64,000 nucleotides of DNA from Mycobacterium colombiense (GTDB lineage Bacteria; Actinomycetota; Actinomycetes; Mycobacteriales; Mycobacteriaceae), in assembly GCF_001665835.1 (NCBI RefSeq), contig NZ_LZSX01000065.1:1-64000 (forward strand). Direction: 5' to 3'. Position 1 is the stretch's first letter; the number at the start of each line of letters is the position of its first letter. The notes beneath the pieces were generated by a model. It was not told the DNA's origin. It saw only the letters and a program-made list of their open reading frames with translations, and made no database searches. Position numbers and translations under genes: made by a program. Below are positions 27,443 to 36,123 of the stretch, piece after piece.

Positions 27443-28111
27443 CTACTGACCAGCCCTGCCTCCCGCGAACCAGGCCTCGGTCACGGTGCGGGTCGCAGGC
27501 GGTGGAAGGACGGCATCCGGTGCGCCGAGGCGACCGACCTTGACGGTCCACGCCGCCGATGAGCGGTCGATGCAGGATCCGGCGCCCCGGCTGGGCAGCC
27601 ACAGCACGCCAAGGTCGCTGCCGCATCCGTAGACGCCGGTGTACCCGTCGGCTCGCCCGCCCCACGCACCGCCGTTGCGCAGCAGGCAGCGGGTGCCGTC
27701 GTCGAGGGTGAGCGCGAACGGATCCGGGGCGGCGGTCGCGCGCACGGGCGGAAGCTGACCGCCGAACGTCACCCGGTGCATCTGCAGGTCCCACGGATTG
27801 TCCACGCACAGAAGCGATCCCGGGGTCGACGGCCAGCAGGTGCCTGCTCCGGCCGCACTCGGCGAACAGTAGTAGACGTTGTCGGCAACCGCCGACGGTG
27901 ACGGTTGCGAGCAGGCGGTGGCCTGCCCGACGTTGCCCGGCCCGGATGCCACCTTGTAGCCGTTGATCGCTTCGCCACTGGGTCCGATGGCCATCACGGT
28001 GATCACCTGGGTGGCCGGCGGATCCGCGCCCGCGGGCGCGGCCATCGAGGTCGCCATCAGCGCGGTCAGCAAGGCGATACAGACCTGCGCCATGCGGGTT
28101 ACCACATTCAT
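27443..28111 (-). CDS. Exported hypothetical protein with four or more cysteines
   Basis: A 222-residue protein with a clear Sec signal peptide (residues 1-29, ending AAPAGA). The mature part contains paired cysteines (ATACSQPS, VYYCSPSA, GTCWPSTPG, SLLCVDN) and CLLRNGGAWGG, suggesting a disulfide-stabilised periplasmic or secreted domain. No family is recognised. AGAAGGG precedes the ATG at 28111. It is divergent from the small membrane protein, and the 186-bp gap should hold both promoters. Confidence 0.7.
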   Translation of the reverse strand: MNVVTRMAQVCIALLTALMATSMAAPAGADPPATQVITVMAIGPSGEAINGYKVASGPGNVGQATACSQPSPSAVADNVYYCSPSAAGAGTCWPSTPGSLLCVDNPWDLQMHRVTFGGQLPPVRATAAPDPFALTLDDGTRCLLRNGGAWGGRADGYTGVYGCGSDLGVLWLPSRGAGSCIDRSSAAWTVKVGRLGAPDAVLPPPATRTVTEAWFAGGRAGQ

Positions 28112-28297
28112 CGAGCCAACCCTTCTGCCATCCCCTTTGTGCAGAGTAGAGCGCACGCGAGGGCGGCGGCCCGGAATCGGTCCGTTGCCGGCGTCCGTTT
28201 GGGGGGCGCCTGATTGGGATCGGTAGCCGCGGGACGGCTCTGTACTTGTCGCAACGACGCCGCACGGAGACGGCGCCCCAGGAAAGGAAGACAGCAA

Positions 28298-28552
28298 ATG
28301 AACATCGTGCCGACCAGCATCCAAGAGCAGATCAACCGCGTCGATCGGCAACGAAGCCTGTACATCGGGATCAGCACCGGCCTGCTGGCGATCTGGAGCG
28401 TTTACCGGCTGATCTGGATGCTGTACCTCGGAATGACTTTCGGCTGGTTCTTCGGAGCGATGGCGTTTCAGTTGGTGCTATGGGGTGTGATCGGCACGGC
28501 CGCCGCGGTGGCCTCCGTCGGGTTCCTCACCCGCTACAACAAGGGATCTTGA
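28298..28552 (+). CDS. Small two-helix membrane protein (84 aa)
   Basis: An 84-residue inner-membrane protein with two hydrophobic helices (about 22-45, SLYIGISTGLLAIWSVYRLI, and 52-75, FFGAMAFQLVLWGVIGTAAA) and a basic tail. GGAAAGGAAG lies just upstream of the ATG. Function unknown. A strong terminator follows the stop. Confidence 0.7.
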   Translation: MNIVPTSIQEQINRVDRQRSLYIGISTGLLAIWSVYRLIWMLYLGMTFGWFFGAMAFQLVLWGVIGTAAAVASVGFLTRYNKGS

Positions 28553-28573
28553 ATCGTCTGACGGCCGTCGGAG

Positions 28574-28604
28574 AAGTCCCGGACCTGGTTGGGGTCCGGG
28601 ACTT
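28574..28604. terminator. Bidirectional terminator hairpin
   Basis: AAGTCCCGGACC (28574-28585) pairs perfectly with GGTCCGGGACTT (28593-28604) around a seven-base loop. It sits between the convergent small membrane protein and aldehyde dehydrogenase genes. The stem ends in A/T on both sides, giving short T-runs in each direction. Confidence 0.8.
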
Positions 28605-28624
28605 TCCGTTGTGGCACAACAGGT

Positions 28625-30079
28625 TTAGAGCTGGGCCCAGACCGACTTCGTCTTCAGGTAGATCTCGAGGCCCTCTTTACCGAACTCGTGACCCCAGCCG
28701 GACTGCTTGTAGCCGCCGAACGGCACATCGTGGTCGAAGACCAACTGGCAGTTGACCTGCACACTGCCGGCCTGCAACCGCCTCATGATGCGGTGGGCCC
28801 GGCCCAGGTTCTCCGTCCAGGCGGTGGCCGCCAGGCCGTAGGTGGTGTCGTTGGCCAGGGCCACGGCCTCGTCCTCGTCGTCGAACGGCAGGATGGTGAC
28901 CACCGGCCCGAAGATCTCCTGCTGGTACAGCCGCATGCTGGTGTCGACGTTGGTGAGCACCGTCGGGTGCACGAAATAGCCCTTGCGGTCCAGGCGGTGC
29001 CCGCCGGTGACCACCTCGACGCCGTCCTTCTTGCCCTCATCGATGAAGCCCATGACGCGGGTCAGCTGCTTCTGGCTGATCAGCGGGCCGCTGACGCAGC
29101 CCTCCTCGCTGGGCGCACCCAGCTTGAACGAATTCGCCATCATCGCAATGCCTTCCACGACCCTGTCGTAGACGCCGCGCTGAGCGAAGATGCGCGACCC
29201 GCACACGCAGCCCTGGCCGGAGTGCACGAAGATGCCCAGTGACGCCATCATGATGGCGTTGTCGAGGTTGGCGTCGTCGAAGATCAGCACCGGCGATTTC
29301 CCGCCGAGTTCGAGCGTGACCTTCTTCAGGTTGTCAGCCGAGGCCCGCACGATCTCCTTGCCGACCTCGGTCGAGCCGGTGAAGGCGACCTTCTGGACAT
29401 CGGGGTGCGCGGTGATGGCGGCGCCCGCGGTGTGACCGTAACCGGTCAGCAGGTTCACGACCCCGTCGGGCACGCCGGCCTCGTCGATGAGCCTGTCCAA
29501 CAGCAGCGCCGACAGCGGCGTCTCCTCGGCCGGCTTGACCAGCAAGCTGCCGCCCGCGGCCAGGGCCGGCGCGAGCTTCGCGCTGGCGTTGAAGATCGGG
29601 CCGTTCCACGGGAAGATCAGGCCCACCACGCTGTACGGCTCTTTGAGCGTGTAGGCATGCATGTTGACGTAGTTGTCCGTCGCGATGCCGTCGGTCTTCA
29701 CGTCGTACGCGACGCCGTTGATCTTCGAACACCAACCGGCGTAGTAGCGGAAGAACTCCGAACAGGTCGACATCTGCAACTGGGCCTGCATCAGCGGCAT
29801 GCCGGTGTTGAGCGAGTCGAGCTGGGCGAACTCCTCGGCGTGCTCGTCGATCAGCTCGCCGATCCGCCATAGGATCTTGGCCCGCTCGCGGCCCGGCAGG
29901 TCCGACCAGACCCCCGACTCGAAGGTCGCCTTCGCCTTCGCCGCGGCGTCGTTGACCGCTTCTTGGCCGCAGTCGGTGAATTCGGTGATCGTCTCCTCGG
30001 TCGCGGGATCGATGACCGAGATGACGTCACCCGTTCCGGGGCGCTTGCGAATGTCGTCCAATACCGCCTGCACCGTCAT
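28625..30079 (-). CDS. NAD(P)-dependent aldehyde dehydrogenase
   Basis: A 484-residue aldehyde dehydrogenase. The catalytic Cys is in HSGQGCVCGSRIF and the Glu in VTLELGGKSPVLIF. Cofactor-binding features are FPWNGPIFN and AFTGSTEVGKEIV, and the C-terminal signature is FGGYKQSGWGHEFG. It oxidises an unspecified aldehyde to the acid in the cytosol. Length is complete. The upstream region has paired TGCTNAGCA dyads (30132-30151), suggesting repression by an unlinked regulator. Confidence 0.92.
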   Translation of the reverse strand: MTVQAVLDDIRKRPGTGDVISVIDPATEETITEFTDCGQEAVNDAAAKAKATFESGVWSDLPGRERAKILWRIGELIDEHAEEFAQLDSLNTGMPLMQAQLQMSTCSEFFRYYAGWCSKINGVAYDVKTDGIATDNYVNMHAYTLKEPYSVVGLIFPWNGPIFNASAKLAPALAAGGSLLVKPAEETPLSALLLDRLIDEAGVPDGVVNLLTGYGHTAGAAITAHPDVQKVAFTGSTEVGKEIVRASADNLKKVTLELGGKSPVLIFDDANLDNAIMMASLGIFVHSGQGCVCGSRIFAQRGVYDRVVEGIAMMANSFKLGAPSEEGCVSGPLISQKQLTRVMGFIDEGKKDGVEVVTGGHRLDRKGYFVHPTVLTNVDTSMRLYQQEIFGPVVTILPFDDEDEAVALANDTTYGLAATAWTENLGRAHRIMRRLQAGSVQVNCQLVFDHDVPFGGYKQSGWGHEFGKEGLEIYLKTKSVWAQL

Positions 30080-30131
30080 CTGATCCCCTTCGTATTGCCG
30101 GTCGTGGCGCCCCGGCGCCCAATGCGCTCAG

Positions 30132-30151
30132 TGCTGAGCACTTGCTTAGCA
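30132..30151. promoter_or_regulatory. Paired TGCTNAGCA operator-like dyads
   Basis: TGCTGAGCA (30132-30140) and TGCTTAGCA (30143-30151) are each palindromic and lie two bases apart, 53 bp upstream of the aldehyde dehydrogenase start. The first is part of the longer dyad AGTGCTGAGCACT (30130-30142). The arrangement is typical of a dimeric repressor site. No regulator is adjacent apart from the AraC gene beyond the VOC gene. Confidence 0.6.
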
Positions 30152-30191
30152 TTGTGCACACGGCTGGTCAAGCATCCGCACGCGGATCCGC

Positions 30192-30602
30192 TCAGCGCAA
30201 TTGTTGGATGCGAATGAGGTTTCCCGCGGGATCGCGGACGGCGCAGTCGCGAAGCCCGTACGGCTGGTCGGTGGGCTCCTGGACGATGTCGACGTCGCCG
30301 GCCTGCAGCCGTTCGAAGGTGCCGTCGAGGTCCTTGGTGGCCAGCAGCAGTGTGGCGTAGCTGCCCTTGGCCATCATCTCGGCGATGGTGCGGCGCTCGT
30401 CGTCGGTGATACCCGGGTTGGCTGCGGGTGGGTTCAAGACGATGGACGTGTCAGGCTGGTTCGGCGGACCGACCGTGATCCAGCGCATCGTGCCCTTGCC
30501 GACGTCGAGGCGAACCTCGAAGCCGAGGACGTCGCGATAGAAGGCGAGCGACGCTTCGGGGTCCTCATGGGGAAGGAAGCTCGAGTGAATGGTGATGTTC
30601 AT
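30192..30602 (-). CDS. VOC (glyoxalase/bleomycin-resistance) family protein
   Basis: A 136-residue protein with two beta-alpha-beta-beta-beta modules. Features include SFLPHEDPEASLAFYRDVLG, WITVGPPNQPDTSIVLNP, ATLLLATKDLDGTFERL and CAVRDPAGNLIRIQQL. Metal ligands are plausible but cannot be fixed by eye. Members catalyse isomerisation, dioxygenation or drug binding. It lies four bases downstream of an AraC-type regulator on the same strand, a common regulator-enzyme pairing. Confidence 0.85.
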   Translation of the reverse strand: MNITIHSSFLPHEDPEASLAFYRDVLGFEVRLDVGKGTMRWITVGPPNQPDTSIVLNPPAANPGITDDERRTIAEMMAKGSYATLLLATKDLDGTFERLQAGDVDIVQEPTDQPYGLRDCAVRDPAGNLIRIQQLR

Positions 30603-30606
30603 GCGG

Positions 30607-31059
30607 TCAGGCTAGGTGCGGTCCGACGGCGGATGCTTCTCGATTCCTGATCGGTCTCGTCACCTGTCTGGCCACGCACGGCGGCACGCCCGCCAGCGCG
30701 CCGGCAGCTTGACGCCGGTACGTGCTGGGCGGCACACCGACCAGTTCGGTGAATCGGGTGCTGAAGGTGCCCAAGGACGAGCAGCCGACCGCGAAGCACA
30801 CCTCGGTGACGCTCAGATCGCCGCGGCGCAGCAGCGCCATCGCCCGCTCGATGCGTCGAGTCATCAAATAGGAGTACGGCGATTCGCCGTAGGCGCGCCG
30901 GAATTCGCGGCTGAGGTGGCCGGCGGACATGTGCACCCCGTTGGCGAGGGCTTCGACGTCCAGCGGCTGCGTGTAGTCCCGGTCGATGCGGTCGCGGACG
31001 CGGCGCACCAGCGCCAGCGTGCGCAGGCGCTGCGCGGCCGCCTCGGATGTGTTGGTCAC
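30607..31059 (-). CDS. AraC-family transcriptional regulator (DNA-binding domain only)
   Basis: A 150-residue protein made mostly of the double helix-turn-helix AraC domain: GVHMSAGHLSREFRRAYGES and VTEVCFAVGCSSLGTFSTRF. It lacks a ligand-binding domain. The C-terminal tail is Arg/Ala rich. It precedes the VOC gene by four bases and probably controls it, perhaps with the VOC product as co-sensor. The MTNTSEAAAQ start is used. Confidence 0.88.
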   Translation of the reverse strand: MTNTSEAAAQRLRTLALVRRVRDRIDRDYTQPLDVEALANGVHMSAGHLSREFRRAYGESPYSYLMTRRIERAMALLRRGDLSVTEVCFAVGCSSLGTFSTRFTELVGVPPSTYRRQAAGALAGVPPCVARQVTRPIRNREASAVGPHLA

Positions 31060-31127
31060 CCCTGTGATGCTGCCACCGGACCCGCAAATCGCCTAAGGCT
31101 GCCCCTATCTCGGGCTGTTTCGCGCCT

Positions 31128-31982
31128 CTAGACCAGCGTGGCGCTGTGCCACGCCAGTGGGTTCAGCCCCCGGTAGGGATCATGTGCGCGCAGCTGGAGC
31201 AGGTCGGCCAGTATGTCTTCCAGCCGCTGGCGGGTCCGCTCTTTGACGATGTTCACCCACTGATCGTTTACGACACCGAGAGGTGTCGTGGTGTCGATTG
31301 GCGAGCCGAACCGCACATACATCCGCTGCGGCCGCGGGATGAGCGTCGGTCCGATCCCCCGCAACAATGGCATCGCCATGTCCGGTCGGCCACCGAGTCG
31401 ACGGCTCAGTGCCGCACTGAACTTCGCGTATGCGCTGTCGCGTGTGGTCCAGCTGCGATAGACGTCGTCGCCCCCGACCAGGCCGACCGGCACGATCGGG
31501 TAGCCATGCTCGACCGACAGGCGGGCGAAGCCGGAGCGCTGGTGCCAGCGCAGGGTGTACTCCTCGCCTTTGAATTTCCCGATCTCGCCTCCGCCACCGG
31601 GAAACACCAGGATGGTTTCGTCGTGACGCATCAGCTCGCGGGCGTTCTCGGGCGCGCCGATCACGCCGCCGAACGCAGCCATCAGGTCGGCGGGCAATCC
31701 GCGGAGCCGACCGAAATTGCGGTCGGCCAGTGGCCGTACCCGCGTTCCAATGCTGCGCCGCACCGCGTCTGGGATCATGAAGACCTCGGAGCCGAGCTGA
31801 GTGTGGTTGCCCACCAACAGGAATCGCCCGTCGGGCGGTAGATTTTCCAGGCCGTCGACGTAGGGTCGGGACAGGTTTACAACGGGATGCAGCCTGTCGG
31901 TCACCGCATCCAGTGCCCGGCGCAGCGAGCGGACGCGCTCGCTAGGTTCCATGATGGCGACGAGATCAGGTCCGTCACTCAT
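31128..31982 (-). CDS. Lysophospholipid/diacylglycerol acyltransferase-like protein
   Basis: A 284-residue LPLAT/MGAT-like acyltransferase. The acceptor/catalytic block is LLVGNHTQLGSEVF (about 67-80) in place of the textbook NHxxxxD. Downstream motifs are ILVFPGGGGEIGKFKGE and HGYPIVPVGLVGGDDVY. It probably transfers an acyl chain to a lipid or glycerol acceptor at the membrane. The ATG overlaps the end of the upstream methyltransferase by eight bases, so the pair is one transcription unit, controlled at the divergent TetR operator. Confidence 0.85.
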   Translation of the reverse strand: MSDGPDLVAIMEPSERVRSLRRALDAVTDRLHPVVNLSRPYVDGLENLPPDGRFLLVGNHTQLGSEVFMIPDAVRRSIGTRVRPLADRNFGRLRGLPADLMAAFGGVIGAPENARELMRHDETILVFPGGGGEIGKFKGEEYTLRWHQRSGFARLSVEHGYPIVPVGLVGGDDVYRSWTTRDSAYAKFSAALSRRLGGRPDMAMPLLRGIGPTLIPRPQRMYVRFGSPIDTTTPLGVVNDQWVNIVKERTRQRLEDILADLLQLRAHDPYRGLNPLAWHSATLV

Positions 31983-32793
31983 GGTCGGCGAGTCCGTCCG
32001 GGCGGGAGAACACGACGGCGTTCGACGGCATCCCGCGTCGCCGCGGCGACGGTAGGACCTCCATCCGTATCCCCGGGCCCGCGCTGCTGCCAAGGGTCTC
32101 GAGCGCCGATGTACTGTACGCCCGCAATGCACTGATGAACCCGTCGTGCAGGCACGGTTGTATCCAGGACCACGGCAACAGCGCGAGGTTCACCGGCAGC
32201 GTCACCACCGGAAACAGTAACGTGGCCAATGGCGTTCGCCTCTTGAGGTCGATGACCAAGAACCGCTTCCCGACCCGGGTGGCCTCGGCGATGGCGCGAC
32301 AAGCGATTGCCGGCGGCAGGTGGTGAAACGCCATCGCGAACACCACTAGGTCGTAGCTGTCGTCCGCAGCGTCGATCGCCGTTGCGTCGATCACCTCGAC
32401 GTGCGCCCGGGGATGCGCGCCAAGCTCACTCGCGCTGATGTTGGCCACCGAGGTGGAGTTCACATCGGAGGCGGTGACCCTCGCCGTGGGGTGCAGCTCG
32501 AGAATTTTGGCGGACAATTTGCCGTGACCCGCGCCCAACTCCAAGACGCGGGGGTTTGGGATGCCGGCCACGACGTCCAGGGCGATCCGCGCGTATTTCT
32601 CATGCTGGTTGGTCAGGGTGCCGATGCGATCCAGCATCCCGATGACCTTCTGCTTGACCTCGTCGGCGACGTCGTCGCGGTCAAGGTACTCCGGCGTATC
32701 GGTTTCGAACCGACGATCCAGCCACGACGCATCGGGTCCACCCCGCGGCATCGTCGCAATGGCAGCCTGATCGAGCGTTTTGGCCGTACCCAT
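31975..32793 (-). CDS. Class I SAM-dependent methyltransferase (TetR-linked)
   Basis: A 272-residue methyltransferase with motif I PRVLELGAGHGKLSAKILEL (about 93-112), VTASDVNSTSVANI and motif IV YDLVVFAMAFHHLPP. A hydrophobic C-terminal segment suggests membrane association. GAGGAG lies eight bases before the ATG. It is co-transcribed with the overlapping acyltransferase and divergent from a TetR gene whose operator lies in between. It may methylate a lipid. Confidence 0.87.
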   Translation of the reverse strand: MGTAKTLDQAAIATMPRGGPDASWLDRRFETDTPEYLDRDDVADEVKQKVIGMLDRIGTLTNQHEKYARIALDVVAGIPNPRVLELGAGHGKLSAKILELHPTARVTASDVNSTSVANISASELGAHPRAHVEVIDATAIDAADDSYDLVVFAMAFHHLPPAIACRAIAEATRVGKRFLVIDLKRRTPLATLLFPVVTLPVNLALLPWSWIQPCLHDGFISALRAYSTSALETLGSSAGPGIRMEVLPSPRRRGMPSNAVVFSRPDGLADHE

Positions 32794-32839
32794 CAGAATG
32801 TCTCCTCATCTTTCAGTGCGCTTCCACCCACCATACCAA

Positions 32840-32853
32840 ACGAACTAGTTCGT
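32840..32853. promoter_or_regulatory. Perfect 14-bp palindromic TetR operator
   Basis: ACGAACTAGTTCGT is a perfect palindrome in the 77-bp gap between the divergent methyltransferase (start 32793) and TetR (start 32871) genes. The form AAC-N4-GTT with flanking CG is typical of TetR binding sites. Autorepression and repression of the methyltransferase-acyltransferase pair is the likely function. Confidence 0.78.
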
Positions 32854-32870
32854 CTGCCTATGATGGGTCT

Positions 32871-33440
32871 GTGAGGACCACCACTGAGCTGCGCGGCGAA
32901 ATTTTGGCTGCCGCTCGCGCGGAATTCGCGCAATACGGATTGGCGGGAGCCCGGGTCGACCGCATCGCTCGGGCCGCCAGCGCAAGCAAAGAACGCCTGT
33001 ACGCGCATTTCGGCGACAAAGAAGCCCTGTTTCGCGACGTGGTCGCCACGGACGGCGCGGAGTTCTTCCGTGCCGTGGAGTTGCGCCCCGACGCGGTACC
33101 CGAGTTCGTCGGTGACATCTTTGATCTCGCCCAGAACCGGCCGGAGCACCTGCGGATGATCACCTGGGCGCGGCTGGAAGGCTTTCCCCTCGACAAGCCG
33201 GAGTTCGACGGGGAGTCTCCGCCCGATACGGCCATCGCGGCACTGGAACAGGCCAGGCTAGACGGTCACGTCGATCCGGCGTGGGACCCGAGCCAACTGT
33301 TGGTCCTGCTGTTCGGAATCGGACTAGCGTGGGCCCACTGGCCCGACCCGGACGCGGCGACCACGGACGCGGACGTCATCGCACGGCGACGCGCCGCCGC
33401 GGTGGAGGCGGCAGCACGTCTTGTGAAGGGCCGAGCGTAA
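32871..33440 (+). CDS. TetR-family transcriptional regulator
   Basis: A 189-residue repressor. The N-terminal helix-turn-helix covers AEFAQYGLAGARVDRIARAA and SKERLYAHFGDKEALFRD (about 12-52). The ligand domain ends in a helical Arg/Ala tail. The GTG at 32871 is the first usable codon. Its operator lies 18-31 bp upstream. It probably controls the divergent methyltransferase-acyltransferase operon in response to a lipid-like ligand; the ligand is unknown. Confidence 0.92.
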   Translation: MRTTTELRGEILAAARAEFAQYGLAGARVDRIARAASASKERLYAHFGDKEALFRDVVATDGAEFFRAVELRPDAVPEFVGDIFDLAQNRPEHLRMITWARLEGFPLDKPEFDGESPPDTAIAALEQARLDGHVDPAWDPSQLLVLLFGIGLAWAHWPDPDAATTDADVIARRRAAAVEAAARLVKGRA

Positions 33441-33473
33441 TTCGGTCCGCCAAAAACGCTGTGCCGCAGTCGG

Positions 33474-34376
33474 TCAGACGCCGACGAGCTCGGGGTGGAA
33501 TTTGGCCGCCATGCGGCGGATTCCGTCGCGCCAGTCGACCGAGGTGCCGCCGATGAGTTCGTGCATCCGGTCGATGGTGGTGGGATTGCCGCGCAGCGCC
33601 TGTTCGCTCGCCTCGAAGATCGGCTCCCTGCCGACGAGCGCGCCGAGGTAGTCGCACCACTCCTGCAGGCTGACCGTCTGGTCGCCACACCAGTTGACCG
33701 TGGTCGCCGGGACCGACGCGACCTCGAGCAGCTTGGGGATGGTCGCGATGATGTCGTCCTCGTGAATGGGGTTGTAGCGGGCTGGCTCACCGGGTGGAAC
33801 GGGAATCGGGATGCCGCCCAGCATCATCTCCATGTGGTAGAACGGCCACCCGCCGTTGTCGCCGTAGGGGACGTTGAGACGGGCGATCGTGGTGGGCACG
33901 CCCACGACGCGCGCCACCGACCGGGCGACCACTTCCCCGGCGATCTTGGAAATGGAATAGGTGGGGAACAACGGCTTGTGGTTGTCGCCCAGGGCGGACC
34001 GTTCGCTGCGGGGGTCGTCGTCCGGCGGGTCGTACACGGCGGCCGACGAGCAGTGCAGGAACGCCTTTGCGTTGCTGCAGTGGGCCATCAGCGGGCCGAC
34101 CGACTCCGCGTTGGCCGCCAGGTCCTTGTCCCAGCTTCCGCTCTTGGCCACCGCCAAGTTCAGGACATAGTCGAAATCCGTTGGCAGAGCGGTGAAGTCA
34201 CCGGCCGCCAGATTCACCTTCTCGCAACGAATCCCGGCCTTCTCGAGGCCTTCTCGAGCGGCGGGGTCGGTGAAACGGGCGATTCCCCAGACCTCGTTCT
34301 CGGCGGCAAGCGCCCGGGCGATCGGAGTGGCGATTTGACCGGTCGGACCGGTGATCAGGATTTTTGAGCCGCGCAT
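33474..34376 (-). CDS. NAD(P)-dependent epimerase/dehydratase (extended SDR)
   Basis: A 300-residue extended short-chain dehydrogenase. The nucleotide-binding motif is ILITGPTGQIATPIARAL (about 6-23). A catalytic Tyr-Lys pair is in PTYSISKIAGE (about 139-149), with a conserved Ser in HCSSAAVYD. It could act on a nucleotide sugar or a steroid-like ketone. The gene stands alone, with 33 bp to the convergent TetR gene. Start MRGSKILIT. Confidence 0.87.
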   Translation of the reverse strand: MRGSKILITGPTGQIATPIARALAAENEVWGIARFTDPAAREGLEKAGIRCEKVNLAAGDFTALPTDFDYVLNLAVAKSGSWDKDLAANAESVGPLMAHCSNAKAFLHCSSAAVYDPPDDDPRSERSALGDNHKPLFPTYSISKIAGEVVARSVARVVGVPTTIARLNVPYGDNGGWPFYHMEMMLGGIPIPVPPGEPARYNPIHEDDIIATIPKLLEVASVPATTVNWCGDQTVSLQEWCDYLGALVGREPIFEASEQALRGNPTTIDRMHELIGGTSVDWRDGIRRMAAKFHPELVGV

Positions 34377-34479
34377 GCGCTGAATGGTAGCGAGGACGTG
34401 TCGGGAGTGCCTAGATTCAATCTCTTATCAATGCGCTCGGCGCGGGCGGATCAGGTGAGACCGCACCGGGGTCAGCGAC

Positions 34480-35664
34480 TTACAACCCGGGCTGGTCGTC
34501 GATGATGCCCAGCCAGATCTGGGCGACGTCGATAGCGACCTTCTCGCTGACGAAGGCGTGCTGTGTTCCGGTGTAGATGTCGCGGAAGGCGCGCTCCAGC
34601 CGGGTGCCCTCCCGGATCGAGCTGGTCCCGGCGACCAGGTGGGCCCATTCGGCGCAGCTGCGGGCCGTGTCGGTGGCGTAGACGGCGGCCACGCGCATCT
34701 CGGCGCGAAGCGCCGGTGTCAGGTCCTGCCCCGACGCCACCGCCGCCTCGGCGGTGGTGAACGCGTCGAGCACCAGCAGGCGAGCCGCACGCCAGGCCGC
34801 GCGGTGATGCGCCAGCCCCTTCTGGAAGGTGGGGCGGCTGGCCAGTGCCGCCATGTCACTCATCCGGAATTTCGTCGCGGCCAACTCTTGGACGTCGTCG
34901 AGCATGCTCTTGGCCACGCCCAGTGCCCACGAGGCGTGCCCGGCGGCGGTCACGGGCATCAGCCCCATCCGGGTGGCCGGCGAGGTCCCCCGGTAGGGCT
35001 GCCGCACGAAGAGTTCGAACGTGCGGCGCTCTGGCACGAACAACTCCTGAGCGCTGTAGTCGTAGGAGCCGGTCCCCTTCAACCCTTGCACGAACCAGCC
35101 GTCGTTGAAACTGATCTCCTCACGCGGAATCACGGCGACCCGCATCTCGGGGAAACCCTCACTGATCCAGCGCATCTCGCCGTTGTCCATCGGCAGGAAA
35201 CCGGCCGCAACGTATTGCGCGTGACCGGTGCCCGAACCGAAGTTCCACGCGCCGGTCACCCGGTAGCCGCCGTCGACGGCGGCGCCTTGCCCGTTGGGAA
35301 AGAACTGGCCGCCCATGGTGACCCGATTATCGTGCGCGGTAAACACTTCGGCGAAGCCCTCGTCGGGCAGGTAGGCCGCCGCGGCGAAGGACGACGGCAG
35401 GTTGGCGATTCCCACCCAGCCGAATGACCCATCCTGCCAAGCCATTTCGATCCAGGTTTCGATCATCTCGGTGAATGACGGCTCGACTCCGCCGGCCACC
35501 ACCGGGTTGAACGCCGACATCAGCCCGCTGGCCCACATCGCGTCGACGATCGCCGGGGTGAGGGTGCGGATCCGCTCGGATTCGGCGGCTTCGGCGCGCA
35601 CCAGGTCCCGCATACCGCGGGCCAGCGCGATCACCCGGTCTTCGGTGTCGGCGATGGAGGTCAT
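34480..35664 (-). CDS. Acyl-CoA dehydrogenase-like flavoprotein (HsaA/DszC-type monooxygenase group)
   Basis: A 394-residue flavin enzyme. The N-terminal helical domain, beta-domain (VTMGGQFFPNGQGAAVDGG, WNFGSGTGHAQYVAAGF) and C-terminal helical bundle (GTSSIREGTRLERAFRDIY) match the flavin-dependent monooxygenase/desorption branch of the acyl-CoA dehydrogenase superfamily. A Glu base is not evident, which favours monooxygenase over dehydrogenase. Start MTSIADTED is chosen at 35664; a GTG at 35685 is possible. It is divergent from the NYN nuclease gene. Confidence 0.82.
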   Translation of the reverse strand: MTSIADTEDRVIALARGMRDLVRAEAAESERIRTLTPAIVDAMWASGLMSAFNPVVAGGVEPSFTEMIETWIEMAWQDGSFGWVGIANLPSSFAAAAYLPDEGFAEVFTAHDNRVTMGGQFFPNGQGAAVDGGYRVTGAWNFGSGTGHAQYVAAGFLPMDNGEMRWISEGFPEMRVAVIPREEISFNDGWFVQGLKGTGSYDYSAQELFVPERRTFELFVRQPYRGTSPATRMGLMPVTAAGHASWALGVAKSMLDDVQELAATKFRMSDMAALASRPTFQKGLAHHRAAWRAARLLVLDAFTTAEAAVASGQDLTPALRAEMRVAAVYATDTARSCAEWAHLVAGTSSIREGTRLERAFRDIYTGTQHAFVSEKVAIDVAQIWLGIIDDQPGL

Positions 35665-35742
35665 GAGGGTGACCGTATCAACCACAGCTGGCTTCTCGAA
35701 CGAAAATCAATCGGTCGCGCCGGGTCGTTTACGGTGTGGGTT

Positions 35743-36123
35743 GTGCGCTGGATCGTCGACGGCATGAATGTGATCGGATGTCGTCCCGACGGCTGGTGGA
35801 AAGACTGCGACCGTGCCATGGTCGCATTGGTGGAAAGCCTGGATCGATGGGCATCGGGTCAAGGAGAAACGGTGACAGTGGTTTTTGAACGACCGCCGTC
35901 GACGGCCATCACGTCATCGGTGGTCGAGATTGCGCACGCGCCCAGGGCCGCCGCGAATTCGGCCGACGACGAGATCGTCCGGCTGGTCGCGGCCGACGCT
36001 GCGCCGCACGACATTCGCGTCGTGACGTCCGACCGGGCGTTGACCGAGCGAGTGCGAAGTCTCGGCGCATCGGTCCACCGGTCGGAGGGCTTCCGCGACC
36101 TCATCGATCCGCGGGACCGATGA
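35743..36123 (+). CDS. NYN-domain (YacP-like) putative RNase
   Basis: A 126-residue PIN-like nuclease domain. Acidic metal-ligand positions are WIVDGMNVIG (Asp about 5), NSADDEIVRLVAAD and VVTSDRALTERVR. This pattern is that of NYN_YacP proteins, which cut or process RNA. The start is GTG at 35743 (VRWIVDGMN); GTG at 35734 is three codons earlier. It overlaps the next small gene by four bases, so the two are likely a functional pair. Confidence 0.85.
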   Translation: MRWIVDGMNVIGCRPDGWWKDCDRAMVALVESLDRWASGQGETVTVVFERPPSTAITSSVVEIAHAPRAAANSADDEIVRLVAADAAPHDIRVVTSDRALTERVRSLGASVHRSEGFRDLIDPRDR

